This document shows positions 1-8,860 of a stretch of 64,000 nt of DNA, one piece after another. Position 1 is the first letter of the stretch; each line of letters begins with the position of its first letter. Position numbers and translations under genes: made by a program. The DNA is taken from the NCBI GenBank assembly GCA_947502835.1, contig CANNBJ010000003.1, forward strand, positions 124,001 through 188,000, given 5' to 3'. The notes below the pieces were generated by a model that saw nothing but the letters and a program-made list of their open reading frames with translations, searched no databases and was not told where the DNA came from. The stretch is from Bdellovibrionales bacterium (lineage in GTDB: Bacteria; Bdellovibrionota; UBA1018; CAIMNF01).

Positions 1-2
1 AC

Positions 3-509
3 TTGAATCGCGATGGAAAAGAGATCGAAGTCGTGGTCGTCTTGGCGGGCGGAAAGGGACGGATCCCCCTTGCCGTCGAGCTCTGGAAGAAGATCCGTGC
101 GGCCCGAACCGGGCGAACAGAGCCGGTTTTGTTTCTCTCGGGGCTTGGCAGGAATACCGGGGTCGATGCACTGGCGGGGCAGGGAGTCCCTGACGAAGAT
201 GTGAAGCTCTTTACCAGGGAAAACCTGGTCTTTGAGAATGTGAGCGAGAATACCTTCGAGAACGCACAGCTGTTTTCTTCGTTTGCGCGCCAGAAGGGAT
301 GGCGCCACGTCTTGCTCGTGACCGCGAGCTATCACATGAGACGCGCCGAATTCATCCTGAAGCGAGCCCTTGATCCGGAGGTGCGTTTACGGACGGAGAC
401 CCTTGATGCCGGTCATTTTGGCCGCAATGAATGGCGCAAGGATGAGGTTTCGATCCGAGTGACTGTCCTTGAGTACTTCAAGTGGTTGTATTATCGATAT
501 AGTTATTGA
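3..509 (+). CDS. DUF218 family protein (YdcF/SanA/ElyC-like), 5' end cut by window
   Basis: The frame is open from the window edge, so the N-terminus, where family members often carry a membrane anchor, is probably missing. The visible part has the DUF218 signatures: a beta-strand ending in VVLAGGKG, then FLSGLG, then an ENTFENA block, then LLVTASYHMRRAEFIL, the characteristic YHM-R-A motif. DUF218 proteins of the SanA/ElyC type act at the cell envelope in vancomycin resistance or lipid-carrier metabolism, but their chemistry is poorly defined. The TGA at 507-509 lies 23 bp before the start of the next exported protein, so the two could be cotranscribed. Family assignment is fairly secure; function is not. 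Confidence 0.72.
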   Translation: MNRDGKEIEVVVVLAGGKGRIPLAVELWKKIRAARTGRTEPVLFLSGLGRNTGVDALAGQGVPDEDVKLFTRENLVFENVSENTFENAQLFSSFARQKGWRHVLLVTASYHMRRAEFILKRALDPEVRLRTETLDAGHFGRNEWRKDEVSIRVTVLEYFKWLYYRYSY

Positions 510-532
510 TCATGGGTGAATGGGGGGACGTA

Positions 533-1450
533 ATGTTTCGGATTCTTCTGTTATTGCAGGTCGCTGTGGTTTGTCTTGCTCCGGCGTCGCATGCGGAGGA
601 GGAGCGCAGGATGACCAGTCTGTATACGGAACTTTCGTTTGGAAGGGATGCGTACCGTGCACAGTCGCTTTCTGCGCAGATCGGGGTAGACCGTGTGTTT
701 GCGTTTCCGATCGGCCTCTCCCGAAATGTGAATGACTTCACCGATGCCACTCTTTCTTTTTTTGCGGGCGGGGATTGGGATTTCGGGCCGAACCTGACCC
801 CGAGGGTTGTTCTGAACTTTTATCGTGAGCCGAATTCGGTCATCGGTCTTGGGATTTCACTTTCGAACCGGTTTCATCTGGAGGGCCTCTGGGAGGGACG
901 GCGTGCTTCCGTGTTGACCCTCGGAGTGGAGGGAACACGGTATGCCGATCGAGGCGTTGCCTCCCCCGTTGTCGGTGATTCGGGCCTGTTCAGTTCAAAA
1001 CGGGGAAGAGGGCGGGGAGGATCAACCTCCACCTTGCTTTCCACCGGGGTGCTTCAATCCTCGGTTTGGTTGAACTGGAATCACAATCTTTCGGATCTTT
1101 GGACCATCTCCACCTCGGGACAAAAGTATTTCTACCTCGGAGCCGCGCCCGTGGACGGGAATGCGGCCATCAGCGATCGCCCCTTTGTGCCGACGCAATC
1201 CCAGCTCCTCGTGGACGGATTTCCAGAATGGACTGCGGATCTCGGAGGGAGCGCGTGGTTTGAGTCTTGGGATATCGGCGCAAGAATTGCCGCAAGCAGG
1301 GCCAGGAATTCCTCCTCGGGAGTCCTGTTTGCACCCGCCATCAACGGAGGATGGCATGCCACCGAAATCCTCACGCTCGGGGGGACAATCTCCCATGCAA
1401 TTCAATCCTCTTCCACTCTCGTTTCTATGAATGCCGAGTGGGTTTGGTGA
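533..1450 (+). CDS. exported protein, possible outer-membrane beta-barrel
   Basis: I chose ATG 533 because a GGGGGG ribosome-binding site sits just upstream (522-527) and the protein then begins with a clean signal peptide: MFR, a run of L/V/A, and a cleavage site around SHA-EEE. The frame stays open upstream to 506 but that extension lacks a good start context. The mature protein alternates polar and aromatic residues in strand-sized blocks and ends in a Trp-rich stretch (EWVW), as many outer-membrane barrels end in an aromatic residue. I recognise no named family. It follows the DUF218 gene closely and converges on rdgB, 8 bp away. Confidence 0.6.
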   Translation: MFRILLLLQVAVVCLAPASHAEEERRMTSLYTELSFGRDAYRAQSLSAQIGVDRVFAFPIGLSRNVNDFTDATLSFFAGGDWDFGPNLTPRVVLNFYREPNSVIGLGISLSNRFHLEGLWEGRRASVLTLGVEGTRYADRGVASPVVGDSGLFSSKRGRGRGGSTSTLLSTGVLQSSVWLNWNHNLSDLWTISTSGQKYFYLGAAPVDGNAAISDRPFVPTQSQLLVDGFPEWTADLGGSAWFESWDIGARIAASRARNSSSGVLFAPAINGGWHATEILTLGGTISHAIQSSSTLVSMNAEWVW

Positions 1451-1458
1451 GCAGGAGC

Positions 1459-2097
1459 TTACGGCTTTGCGAGAACGATTTCCTGTTGCTTCAGTTCTTC
1501 CATGAGGTGGGAAACCGCCTGCGCTCGATGGGAAATTTTGTTTTTGATGTCCGATCCGAGTTCGGAGAGGGTCTGGGTTTGGCCTTTCGGAATGAATACG
1601 GGATCATAGCCAAAGCCGCCGCTTCCTTGGGGTTCGCGCGCAATGGAGCCTTCCAAGGTTCCGACTACGTGGATCAGCTTTCCTTCCATCACCAAGGCGA
1701 GGTGGCACACAAAACGGGCAGTGCGTTGGCCCTCGGGCACATTCTTCATTGCCTCGAGAAGCTTTTTCACATTCGCTGAATCCTGCGTTTCTCCCGCCTT
1801 CGGGATGGCAAACCGATGGGAGTGTACGCCCGGCTTTCCCCCGAGGGCATCCACCTCAAGACCTGAATCGTCGGCCAAAGACGGATAGTGACAGCCGTGA
1901 TTGCAGGTGCGGGCCTTGGCAATGGCGTTGTCGTAGTAGTGGTCGGAGGTTTCGACAAAGCCGAGTTTGTCTGGGTTCCGGATGTGCTCTTCAATTGGAT
2001 GGAGTTCCACCCCGGAGTGCCGGGCAAGGAGTTCCCGGAACTCCTCGAATTTATGACGATTCGTTGAGGCTAAGACAATGACATTGGCCGTTCTCAT
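1459..2097 (-). CDS. rdgB: XTP/dITP pyrophosphatase (RdgB/HAM1 family)
   Basis: Hydrolyses non-canonical purine nucleoside triphosphates (XTP, dITP, ITP) to monophosphates in the cytoplasm, keeping deaminated purines out of DNA. The N-terminal nucleotide-binding motif LASTNRHKFEEF is typical. LADDSGLEVDAL carries the catalytic and metal-binding aspartates, and GGFGYDPVFIP is the conserved family block. Length (212 aa) is slightly longer than E. coli RdgB. The start lies 11 bp after the stop of the upstream lipoprotein gene on the same strand, so they probably share a transcript. No strong ribosome-binding site is visible. Confidence 0.95.
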   Translation of the reverse strand: MRTANVIVLASTNRHKFEEFRELLARHSGVELHPIEEHIRNPDKLGFVETSDHYYDNAIAKARTCNHGCHYPSLADDSGLEVDALGGKPGVHSHRFAIPKAGETQDSANVKKLLEAMKNVPEGQRTARFVCHLALVMEGKLIHVVGTLEGSIAREPQGSGGFGYDPVFIPKGQTQTLSELGSDIKNKISHRAQAVSHLMEELKQQEIVLAKP

Positions 2098-2108
2098 GGA
2101 ACAGGATT

Positions 2109-2855
2109 CTAATCAAAATGGACGATGTAGGCCAGTGTTTTGATCCGGGTTGCATTTCCGATCTGGAGCGCTCCGGTTTGGCGCACATAGAGGTCGAAGA
2201 GCTGGTTTGCCCAATAGAGTTCATCGGTTGAGCAGCCCGAGCCGTCCGTATAGCACTCGGCGAGCCTGCTCAGGATCGAAGTGCAATTTCCATGGAAGTT
2301 CCGGATCAGGCGGAATTCGAGGAGAAGCTCGCCTGAAATTGTGCCTGTCGACCCGTCGGAATAGGTGATGGTTCCGGGCCTGGATCGATCCAGTTCCCCG
2401 AATTGTTGCATTTGGAGGTTCATGGTGCAGGCCGGGTCCGCCCCGAATTGCTGGAATTCCGATGAGGTGCTTACGCCAATCGTTCCGTCAGGGTTCAAGA
2501 GGGTCCCGATGCAGTTCGAGTTTGCAGGGTCAAGCATGCAGGAGGTTTGGGAGAGCCCGATGAAGAGGTGGACTCCCGGGGTGGCGGTCGGTTCGGTGAG
2601 GTAAACGGGATTCGTGAAGTTGTCGAGAATCATGCTCGGAACCGCGGAAAGTGGAGCGTTCAAATTGTGAGTCTCACTGTCGTCATCATAGAGAACGAAG
2701 GTTTCGAGTTTGTGTACCTGGGTTGAGAAAAGTTCGATGGAATTGAAGTTTTTCACCCCTTTCGGTGGTTCCGAATAGTTTCCGAACCGGCAGCTCGAAA
2801 GGCCGGGGGATGCCAGGATCAATAGTCCCACGAACAGGGTTTTTTGAAGATTCAT
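2109..2855 (-). CDS. putative lipoprotein of unknown function
   Basis: ATG 2855 has a good AAAGGA ribosome-binding site and starts a lipoprotein signal: MNLQKT, a hydrophobic stretch, then the lipobox LSSC at about residues 18-21. Longer in-frame starts upstream overlap the divergent MFS gene and are unlikely. The mature 230-residue protein contains several cysteines in the second half (SCMLDPANSNC, ECYTDGSGC) that may form disulphides. I see no recognisable domain. It is read divergently from the MFS transporter and directly precedes rdgB. Confidence 0.6.
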   Translation of the reverse strand: MNLQKTLFVGLLILASPGLSSCRFGNYSEPPKGVKNFNSIELFSTQVHKLETFVLYDDDSETHNLNAPLSAVPSMILDNFTNPVYLTEPTATPGVHLFIGLSQTSCMLDPANSNCIGTLLNPDGTIGVSTSSEFQQFGADPACTMNLQMQQFGELDRSRPGTITYSDGSTGTISGELLLEFRLIRNFHGNCTSILSRLAECYTDGSGCSTDELYWANQLFDLYVRQTGALQIGNATRIKTLAYIVHFD

Positions 2856-2959
2856 GGAGAATCCTTTCTCTCTGCCTTCCATTTCGGAGGGGAGAGGGAT
2901 TCCCTGAATGGGAAAGAATTGCCGGGGCAGGGCAGCTTGTGGCACCTTGGGAACACCCC

Positions 2960-4159
2960 ATGAATCCGCATTTCTACCGGGCCACCTCCGCCCGATTCCT
3001 GTTTTCCCTGTCCGTGCAATCCCAGGCTGTCCTCATGGGTTGGCAGATGTACGAGTTCACCCATGACCCCTTGAAGCTCGGATTGATCGGACTTGCGGAA
3101 GCCATCCCCGCACTCTCGCTCGCCTTGTTTTCCGGATATCTTGTGGATCGGTTGAACCCGCTCAGGATCTACCAGACGATTCTCTGGGTGAGTCTTGCCT
3201 CGGTGCTCATTTCGTGGAGCGCAACGGGGCCGGCGGCTTTGTTCGGGGCGGCGATCCTCACGGGTCTTGTACGGAGTTTCTCCTCACCTTCCATGGGGGC
3301 GCTGATTCCACGATTGATTTCACGATCGGAACTGAAGAAATCGGCGGCCTTCACTGCGCTTGCGTTTCAGTTTGCAGGTGTGGTGGGACCGGGACTTGCG
3401 GGAATCCTGCTTGGAATCCACGGATACACCTATCCTTATGCCTTTTGTGTCTCGGCGCTCCTGGTTGCGTCCCTTACTCTCCTGACGCTCGAGTATCGGC
3501 ACCCGGTCCCGGATCAAGCGAGTGTCCGGAAGAAAGCATTTCTGGGAGAAATGCTCCTCGGAATCCGTTTTGTGTTCAATCATCCTGTCATGCTGTCTTC
3601 CATGAGTCTTGACATGTTTGCGGTCCTCTTTGGCGGAGTGACAGCACTTCTTCCCGTGTTCTCCGCAGAGATTCTTCATGCGGGGCCATCCGGGCTCGGC
3701 TGGTTGCGTGCCGCTCCGGCGATCGGGGCCATGATTGCAGGAGTGATCCTGCTGCGTCGACCGATCTCGAGCGGGGCGGGGAAGAAGCTCCTCGTCGCGG
3801 TGTTCGGGTTTGGTCTTTGCATCCTCGTGTTTGCCCTCTCGCGCAGTTATGCGCTTTCGTGGCTCATGCTCGCCTTGAGTGGCGCACTGGATTCGGTCAG
3901 CATGGTGATTCGCGGCTCCATTCTGCAGCTTGCATCGCCGGATGGAATGCGGGGAAGAATCGCCTCTGTGAGTGCGATCTTTATCGGGTCCTCCAATGAA
4001 ATTGGTGCATTCGAATCGGGTCTTGCCGCACGCCTCATGGGAACGATTCCCTCCGTTTTGTTTGGCGGGGGTATGACCCTTCTGACTGTATTGATCGTGG
4101 CGATTCGCGGAAAAAGATTGCGGGAGCTTGATTTGTCCACGTATGAGAAAAGGGTTTGA
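2960..4159 (+). CDS. MFS transporter, EntS-like
   Basis: A 12-helix major facilitator protein of 399 residues. ATG 2960 (MNPHFYRATSARFLF) fits the family start; the open frame upstream reads through the divergent lipoprotein promoter and is not membrane-like. Helix 1 to loop 2-3 contains the MFS motif region GYLVDRLNPLRIYQ, and the order of segments (SVQSQAVLMGWQMYEFT, then GLAEAIPALSLAL) resembles EntS/multidrug-efflux-type MFS proteins. Substrate cannot be told from sequence. It ends 18 bp before tgt, so the two may be cotranscribed, but no functional link is evident. Confidence 0.82.
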   Translation: MNPHFYRATSARFLFSLSVQSQAVLMGWQMYEFTHDPLKLGLIGLAEAIPALSLALFSGYLVDRLNPLRIYQTILWVSLASVLISWSATGPAALFGAAILTGLVRSFSSPSMGALIPRLISRSELKKSAAFTALAFQFAGVVGPGLAGILLGIHGYTYPYAFCVSALLVASLTLLTLEYRHPVPDQASVRKKAFLGEMLLGIRFVFNHPVMLSSMSLDMFAVLFGGVTALLPVFSAEILHAGPSGLGWLRAAPAIGAMIAGVILLRRPISSGAGKKLLVAVFGFGLCILVFALSRSYALSWLMLALSGALDSVSMVIRGSILQLASPDGMRGRIASVSAIFIGSSNEIGAFESGLAARLMGTIPSVLFGGGMTLLTVLIVAIRGKRLRELDLSTYEKRV

Positions 4160-4177
4160 ACCCGACTCAGGAAACTT

Positions 4178-6193
4178 ATGCCAAGACTCGACTTCAAACT
4201 TGAAAAGACAGCCACAGGATCCGCTGCCCGTGCAGCACGCTTTCGCACCCTGCATGGGGAGGTGATCACTCCTGTGTTCATGCCGGTCGGGACTCAGGCG
4301 ACGGTGAAGAGCCAAACCGTCGAAACCCTGAAGGCGACCGGCTCCAGTGTGCTTCTTGCCAACACCTATCACCTGCTCTTGCGTCCCGGCCCCGAGGTCT
4401 TCCGGAAATTCGGGGGAATCCACTCATTCATGAAATGGGATCGCCCGGTGCTCACCGATTCCGGCGGCTTCCAGATTTTCTCGCTCCCGCATTCTCGACG
4501 CATGAACGAGGAGGGGGCTCAGTTCCAGAGTTACGTCGATGGAAAGATGATTCTGCTCACTCCCGAGCTCAGCATCGAAACCCAAAAGGCCATCGGATCG
4601 GACATCATGATGGTGCTTGATCAATGCATTCCCTCGACTGCAAGCAAAGAGGAGGCCTTGGCCGCGATGAAGCTCACGCACCGCTGGGCGGTCCGGTCGC
4701 TTCAGGCGCGCGGGGATTCGCCCCAAGCGCTTTTCGGAATCGTTCAGGGGGCCTGCTATCGGGATTTGCGCGAGAAAAGTGCGGAGTTTCTCACGAAACT
4801 TCCCTTTGACGGGTTTGCCATCGGAGGACTTGCCGTGGGTGAGTCAAAAGCGGAGCGCGAGACCTTCACGGGCATTGCCGCCGCGATGTTGCCCGTGCAT
4901 CTTCCCCGCTATCTGATGGGGGTCGGGACACCGATCGACATTCTCGAGGCGGTCCACCGCGGCGTCGACATGTTCGACTGCATTCTTCCATCACAGCTGG
5001 CCCAGAGGGGAACCGCATTCACTTCGCGCGGGAAGTTCCAACTGAGAAGAAGTGTGTACAAATTCTCGGAGGAACGGCTCGACCCCGCATGCGATTGCGA
5101 AACTTGCGCTCACTACTCGCGAGCCTATCTTCATCATCTGGTCAAGTCGGACGAGGTTCTTGGATGGCACTTGATCGCCCGGCACAACATCCATTTTTAT
5201 CATCAGCTCATGAGGGAGATTCGGGAGAGCATCTTGCAGGACCGGTTCCTTGCCTTCTATGAGAAAATGAGGCTTGAGCTCGTCCGGTCCGATGAGAAGA
5301 ATCCCTCGACACCCTTCATCCCCGCCAAACCAAAGCGTTCCGAGAAGCGCCTCCGGCTCGGGGATTATGAAGTTCACACGCATGAGAAAGGTTTCTCGAG
5401 CATTCGCCAGGTGAGTTCGGGAGAGGTGATGCACTCGGTGAGTCCTCCCGAGGAAGAGGCCAGACGTTTGTATCTTGAGCCCTCCCGCCTCAAAGAGCGC
5501 TTGCAGAAGCGTGACGAGATTGTGATTTGGGATGTCGGACTCGGAGCTGCATCCAATGCAATGGCAGTGATCGAGGCGCATTGCGGGCCTGGAAGGATCC
5601 GGATGGAAAGCTTCGAGATTGATCTCGACCCTCTCCGGCTTGCGCTCAAGAATCCTCATCTCTTTCGGCACCTGAGGAGTCCTGCTCCCCATGCATTGCT
5701 TCGGGATGGAAGGTGGGAGTCGTCGACCGATGAGCCCGGGGATCAGAGCAGCGGATCAATCGAGTGGCGTCTTTTTAAGGGCGACTTTCTGGAACGGATG
5801 AAGGAAGCATCCCGGCCGGACCTCATTTTCTTTGACCCGTTCTCACCGAAGGTGGATGTGCCACTCTGGAGTCGCGAGTGTTTTTCGCGGATTTTCGCCG
5901 CTTGTCGGGACGAAGGTGCGATGCTCATGACGTATTCGGTTTCCACTGCGGTACGAGCCATGCTCCTTTCCGAGGGTTTTTTTGTCGGATCGGGGGCTGC
6001 ATCGGGGCCCAAGTCCGAGACCACAGTGGCCTACCGGGGCAGGCCGGATCCCGATGCCTTCTCCAGGTTGCTCGGGGCGGAGTGGTTGCAGCGGTGGGAG
6101 CGAAGCAGTGCAAAGTTCCCTGCCGGACTTGACTTCTCAAAGCACAGCGAGTTTGAGAGCTTGATCCGCTCGCATCCGCAGTTCAAAGGTTGA
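4178..6193 (+). CDS. tgt: tRNA-guanine transglycosylase fused to an MnmC-like SAM methyltransferase domain
   Basis: Residues 1-370 are a complete bacterial Tgt, which swaps guanine-34 for preQ1 in GUN-anticodon tRNAs. VLTDSGGFQ carries the general base Asp94, and GVDMFDC carries the nucleophile Asp267. CDCETC (305-310) with His336 forms the zinc site. The stretch after the nucleophile reads PSQLAQRG, where most bacterial enzymes have PTR-ARNG. Residues 390-670 are a second domain: DYEVHTHEKGFSSI, the SAM loop IWDVGLGAASNAMA, acidic FEIDLDPL and FFDPFSPK. These match the methyltransferase half of MnmC/MnmD, which finishes mnm5U34. Both halves therefore act on the tRNA wobble base. The fusion is seen directly; the exact product of the second half is inferred. 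Confidence 0.9.
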   Translation: MPRLDFKLEKTATGSAARAARFRTLHGEVITPVFMPVGTQATVKSQTVETLKATGSSVLLANTYHLLLRPGPEVFRKFGGIHSFMKWDRPVLTDSGGFQIFSLPHSRRMNEEGAQFQSYVDGKMILLTPELSIETQKAIGSDIMMVLDQCIPSTASKEEALAAMKLTHRWAVRSLQARGDSPQALFGIVQGACYRDLREKSAEFLTKLPFDGFAIGGLAVGESKAERETFTGIAAAMLPVHLPRYLMGVGTPIDILEAVHRGVDMFDCILPSQLAQRGTAFTSRGKFQLRRSVYKFSEERLDPACDCETCAHYSRAYLHHLVKSDEVLGWHLIARHNIHFYHQLMREIRESILQDRFLAFYEKMRLELVRSDEKNPSTPFIPAKPKRSEKRLRLGDYEVHTHEKGFSSIRQVSSGEVMHSVSPPEEEARRLYLEPSRLKERLQKRDEIVIWDVGLGAASNAMAVIEAHCGPGRIRMESFEIDLDPLRLALKNPHLFRHLRSPAPHALLRDGRWESSTDEPGDQSSGSIEWRLFKGDFLERMKEASRPDLIFFDPFSPKVDVPLWSRECFSRIFAACRDEGAMLMTYSVSTAVRAMLLSEGFFVGSGAASGPKSETTVAYRGRPDPDAFSRLLGAEWLQRWERSSAKFPAGLDFSKHSEFESLIRSHPQFKG

Positions 6194-6922
6194 TTACGCG
6201 CCGATCACCACTACGAACTCGGCCTTCTCGACTCCCCCCAAGGAGGAGAGGATTTCGGCGGGCTTTCCGCGATGAAGGGATTCCCGCGGGGAATTGAGCT
6301 CAACGGCAAGAAATGTTTTCCGATTCTTGAAGGGCGATTCCGCAAGGGATTGGAGCAGGGCCTTCAATCGATACGGAGTGTCCATCAGAACAATGGTCTG
6401 TTTCTGCCGTTGATGAATCTGATCGAGCTCTCGTTTTCTCTCTTCTCCCGAGGCGGGAAGAAAACCCGCAAAAAAGAACGATCGGTGATCCAGTCCGGAT
6501 AAAGCGAGTGCAAGCGATACGGAATGGGGAAAAGGACTCGCAGTGACCCGGACTCCGGCCGAGTGACAGGCATCCACCAGCTTCATGCCGGGGTCGCAAA
6601 ACGCGGGGAGTCCGCCATCGCTCATGAGTACCGCACGGGCACCGGATTTGAGGCGGTTCAAGATTTCCGGGATCGGGGTCGCGACATTTTTTCCTTCGGT
6701 GTGTTCATTGAATGGAATGAAGCGTTCAATCGCCTCACGCGGGAGACCCCAGCGCAGCCAACGGATTCTCGCGACCTTGAGCTCTTCCACCAGAATCAGG
6801 CTTTCGGGGTCCGCCGCCACATCCTTCAGGAGTTCAAGCGCGACCGGCTCAAGCGGCAAGGACTCCTCGATCGGAGTGGGAATCAGGATGAGTCCCGATT
6901 TGAAATTTTCAAGAGAGCTCAT
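6194..6922 (-). CDS. RsmI-family (tetrapyrrole methylase fold) SAM-dependent methyltransferase
   Basis: The start MSSLENFKSGLILIPTP at 6922 places the first beta-strand (GLILIPTPI) where RsmI begins, and overlaps the stop of the upstream PilZ gene by 14 bp, suggesting translational coupling. VLMSDGGLPAFCDPG corresponds to the RsmI SD-G-P--DPG loop, and PFPHSVSLALALSGL to its PGPSA-- helix. RsmI 2'-O-methylates C1402 of 16S rRNA. This protein is divergent and has a different N-terminal half (LVEELKVARIRWLRWGLPRE replaces the usual AEDTR region). It may be an RsmI paralogue with another RNA target. Convergent with tgt, with the stop codons adjacent. Confidence 0.72.
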   Translation of the reverse strand: MSSLENFKSGLILIPTPIEESLPLEPVALELLKDVAADPESLILVEELKVARIRWLRWGLPREAIERFIPFNEHTEGKNVATPIPEILNRLKSGARAVLMSDGGLPAFCDPGMKLVDACHSAGVRVTASPFPHSVSLALALSGLDHRSFFFAGFLPASGEERKRELDQIHQRQKQTIVLMDTPYRLKALLQSLAESPFKNRKTFLAVELNSPRESLHRGKPAEILSSLGGVEKAEFVVVIGA

Positions 6923-8195
6923 CGAATGCCTCCAGGATCTTGATGAAGTAGGGTCCCTTGTACATGGTCTTTGCAATCTTCGAAAACTCCCGGAACGTCC
7001 ATTCGGGGGTCTCATAGACGTAATCCACAAAGGAGTGGCAGACCATGAACAGACAAGAGAGGGGGTAGAGTTGCTTGAAGTCGACACCTTCGGGGAAGCC
7101 CCGCCCATCCGGACGTTCCTTTTGTTGGATCAGGATTCTCTCGACATCGATCGAGTCTTCGGTCGAATCACGGGCCATGAGCGAGCTGTAGATCGGCCCC
7201 TCCAGAAAAATCTTGCACTCCTCCGAAGTGAGGGTCGACTTCATGTCCTCGAACTCGGGAAGACCCCGGATTCGGGCGAGTTTTGGATTCTCAAAATAAC
7301 GGATGTCGTGCAGATAGGCGGAGAGAATGAGTTTGTCGAGGGTCTTCTTCGTGACCCAGCCCAGGATCCGGCCAAGAGAGCACGAGACATAGCAAAGGAG
7401 ATCGATATGGGTTCGAAGATAATTGCCCCCGCGGTCCACTTTCAAGGTTTTCATCGCAGTTTGGAGTTTCGGAAGCTTCTCCAATCGTTCGATTGTGTCC
7501 TGCATGTTGCTCTGAACGGTTTCGAGATACTCCTGGTCTTGAAAAAACTTTTCCGGATCGACGCGCTCAAAGACGGGAGTCCGGATGAATTCGAGAAACC
7601 CGGCCTCCGGGATCTCGGTCTCAAGCCTGAGTGCAATCGAGTATTCGTCGCTTCGGATGATGTGGCATTCAAGGTCCGTCGGGGCATCTCCGAGCCGCTT
7701 CAGTCGCAGCGAAGGAGATGCGTGGATCCGTACTTTGGTTTCGGAATCGCTTTCCAGTTTGAGGCCTGAGCGTGAAGCATTGATCACCCTGAAGTTCACT
7801 TCCGCGCCAAGAATCTCAAGGGTTGCGGTTTTGCGGTCCTCCTTCGCAAAGTGAATCCGGCGGTGCGAGCGCTTTTCCTCAAGGATCATTTCCTCCGAGG
7901 TTTGCAGGGTGAGAAGATTGTCTTTGAGGGTGAGGATCCGGCACTTGGCCACTCCCGAGGTTCCGGAGAACCTCACAAACACGGAGTCAAGATCGGAGAG
8001 TGCGGCGGGCACAATCTTCAATTCCAGCACGAGCAGGTCCTGATCCTCATCGTACCGGTGGAGCGTTCCCGTGAAGAGAATCCGCCGTTCGTCCGGATGG
8101 ATCCACAAGGCAAGCTCCGACTTGGGAGGCACGCTTCTCAGCATTGCCTTGATCTCACGGAGTTTCCGGGTCAGACGGAGCTTTGAGTCCCTCAT
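6909..8195 (-). CDS. PilZ domain protein with a degenerate HD-GYP domain
   Basis: Residues about 100-215 form a PilZ domain: R109-x3-R113 in EKRSHRRIHF and N-A-S-R-S-G at 139-144 are the two c-di-GMP contact motifs. Residues about 220-428 resemble an HD-GYP phosphodiesterase: YLHDIRYF holds the HD pair and ERPDGRGFPEG the GYP loop. The His-His that normally precede the loop are replaced by ILIQQK, and the IGK after HD is missing, so metal binding and c-di-GMP hydrolysis are doubtful. I infer a c-di-GMP sensor that signals through a pseudo-enzyme module. Its ends overlap both neighbours (4 bp with 8192-8698, 14 bp with the RsmI-like gene), a compact three-gene operon. Confidence 0.75.
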   Translation of the reverse strand: MRDSKLRLTRKLREIKAMLRSVPPKSELALWIHPDERRILFTGTLHRYDEDQDLLVLELKIVPAALSDLDSVFVRFSGTSGVAKCRILTLKDNLLTLQTSEEMILEEKRSHRRIHFAKEDRKTATLEILGAEVNFRVINASRSGLKLESDSETKVRIHASPSLRLKRLGDAPTDLECHIIRSDEYSIALRLETEIPEAGFLEFIRTPVFERVDPEKFFQDQEYLETVQSNMQDTIERLEKLPKLQTAMKTLKVDRGGNYLRTHIDLLCYVSCSLGRILGWVTKKTLDKLILSAYLHDIRYFENPKLARIRGLPEFEDMKSTLTSEECKIFLEGPIYSSLMARDSTEDSIDVERILIQQKERPDGRGFPEGVDFKQLYPLSCLFMVCHSFVDYVYETPEWTFREFSKIAKTMYKGPYFIKILEAFDELS

Positions 8196-8698
8196 TGAAT
8201 CCGTTTCAGTGTGCAGCGGGAGCGCGCAAATTCAAAATAGGGGGATCCATTCATCATTCCGCTGATGGAGGTGCGGTACCGGATCTCAAGGTCGTTCCCT
8301 TCGGTGAGCGAAAGGGACCAGTGGGATGAGCTGTTCCCCGAGAAGTACCCGAAGCCATAGAGTCTTTCTTGCCTTGATGCGGAATCGGAAATCCGTTTTC
8401 GCGAGGTATTCAGGGAATCAAGAAGCAGGGTTCGGGTCGTCTCTCCTGCGGGGGAGAATCTGTGGTCGGGATAGACTAATGTGATGCTGAGGCACCCGTT
8501 TTGTTCGATGCGGATCCGGTCGCCGGACGCGATGACGAGGCCTATGGGAAGGGGCGTGGCGTGTCCCGAATAGGGTCGGAAGGTATGGCACTTGTTGTCC
8601 TGGAATCCCGTAAACTCGAACATTCCGCTCAGGTCGGGACATGCTGCAAATGTGTTCTGGGCGGAAAGAAACAACAAAAGTGCGCGGAAAGCCTTCAT
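8192..8698 (-). CDS. exported protein of unknown function
   Basis: A 168-residue protein with a short signal peptide (MKAFRALLLFLSAQNTFA-ACP). Three further Cys residues (NKCHTF, QNGCLS, SRCTLK) suggest a small disulphide-stabilised periplasmic beta protein. No family recognised. First gene of the three-gene operon with the PilZ/HD-GYP and RsmI-like genes; it overlaps the former by 4 bp (ATGA type). Confidence 0.58.
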   Translation of the reverse strand: MKAFRALLLFLSAQNTFAACPDLSGMFEFTGFQDNKCHTFRPYSGHATPLPIGLVIASGDRIRIEQNGCLSITLVYPDHRFSPAGETTRTLLLDSLNTSRKRISDSASRQERLYGFGYFSGNSSSHWSLSLTEGNDLEIRYRTSISGMMNGSPYFEFARSRCTLKRIQ

Positions 8699-8860
8699 GG
8701 TTCGGATTTATTACACTCGATCTATTTAGTCAAATTCAGAGCATCGCGGAGGGCATCCGCAGTGCGAAACACAAGCATCATCTCATTTCGGAATGTCTAA
8801 AATGTTTGACACTTGGCCGTCCTGAAAGCAGCATTCGCAATGGTTCAAAGGAGACGATCC

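Noticed and set aside
1459-2140. A leaderless promoter for rdgB (TAGAAT 8 bp before ATG)
   Set aside because: No -35 partner, and the gene follows a cotranscribed lipoprotein gene by 11 bp.
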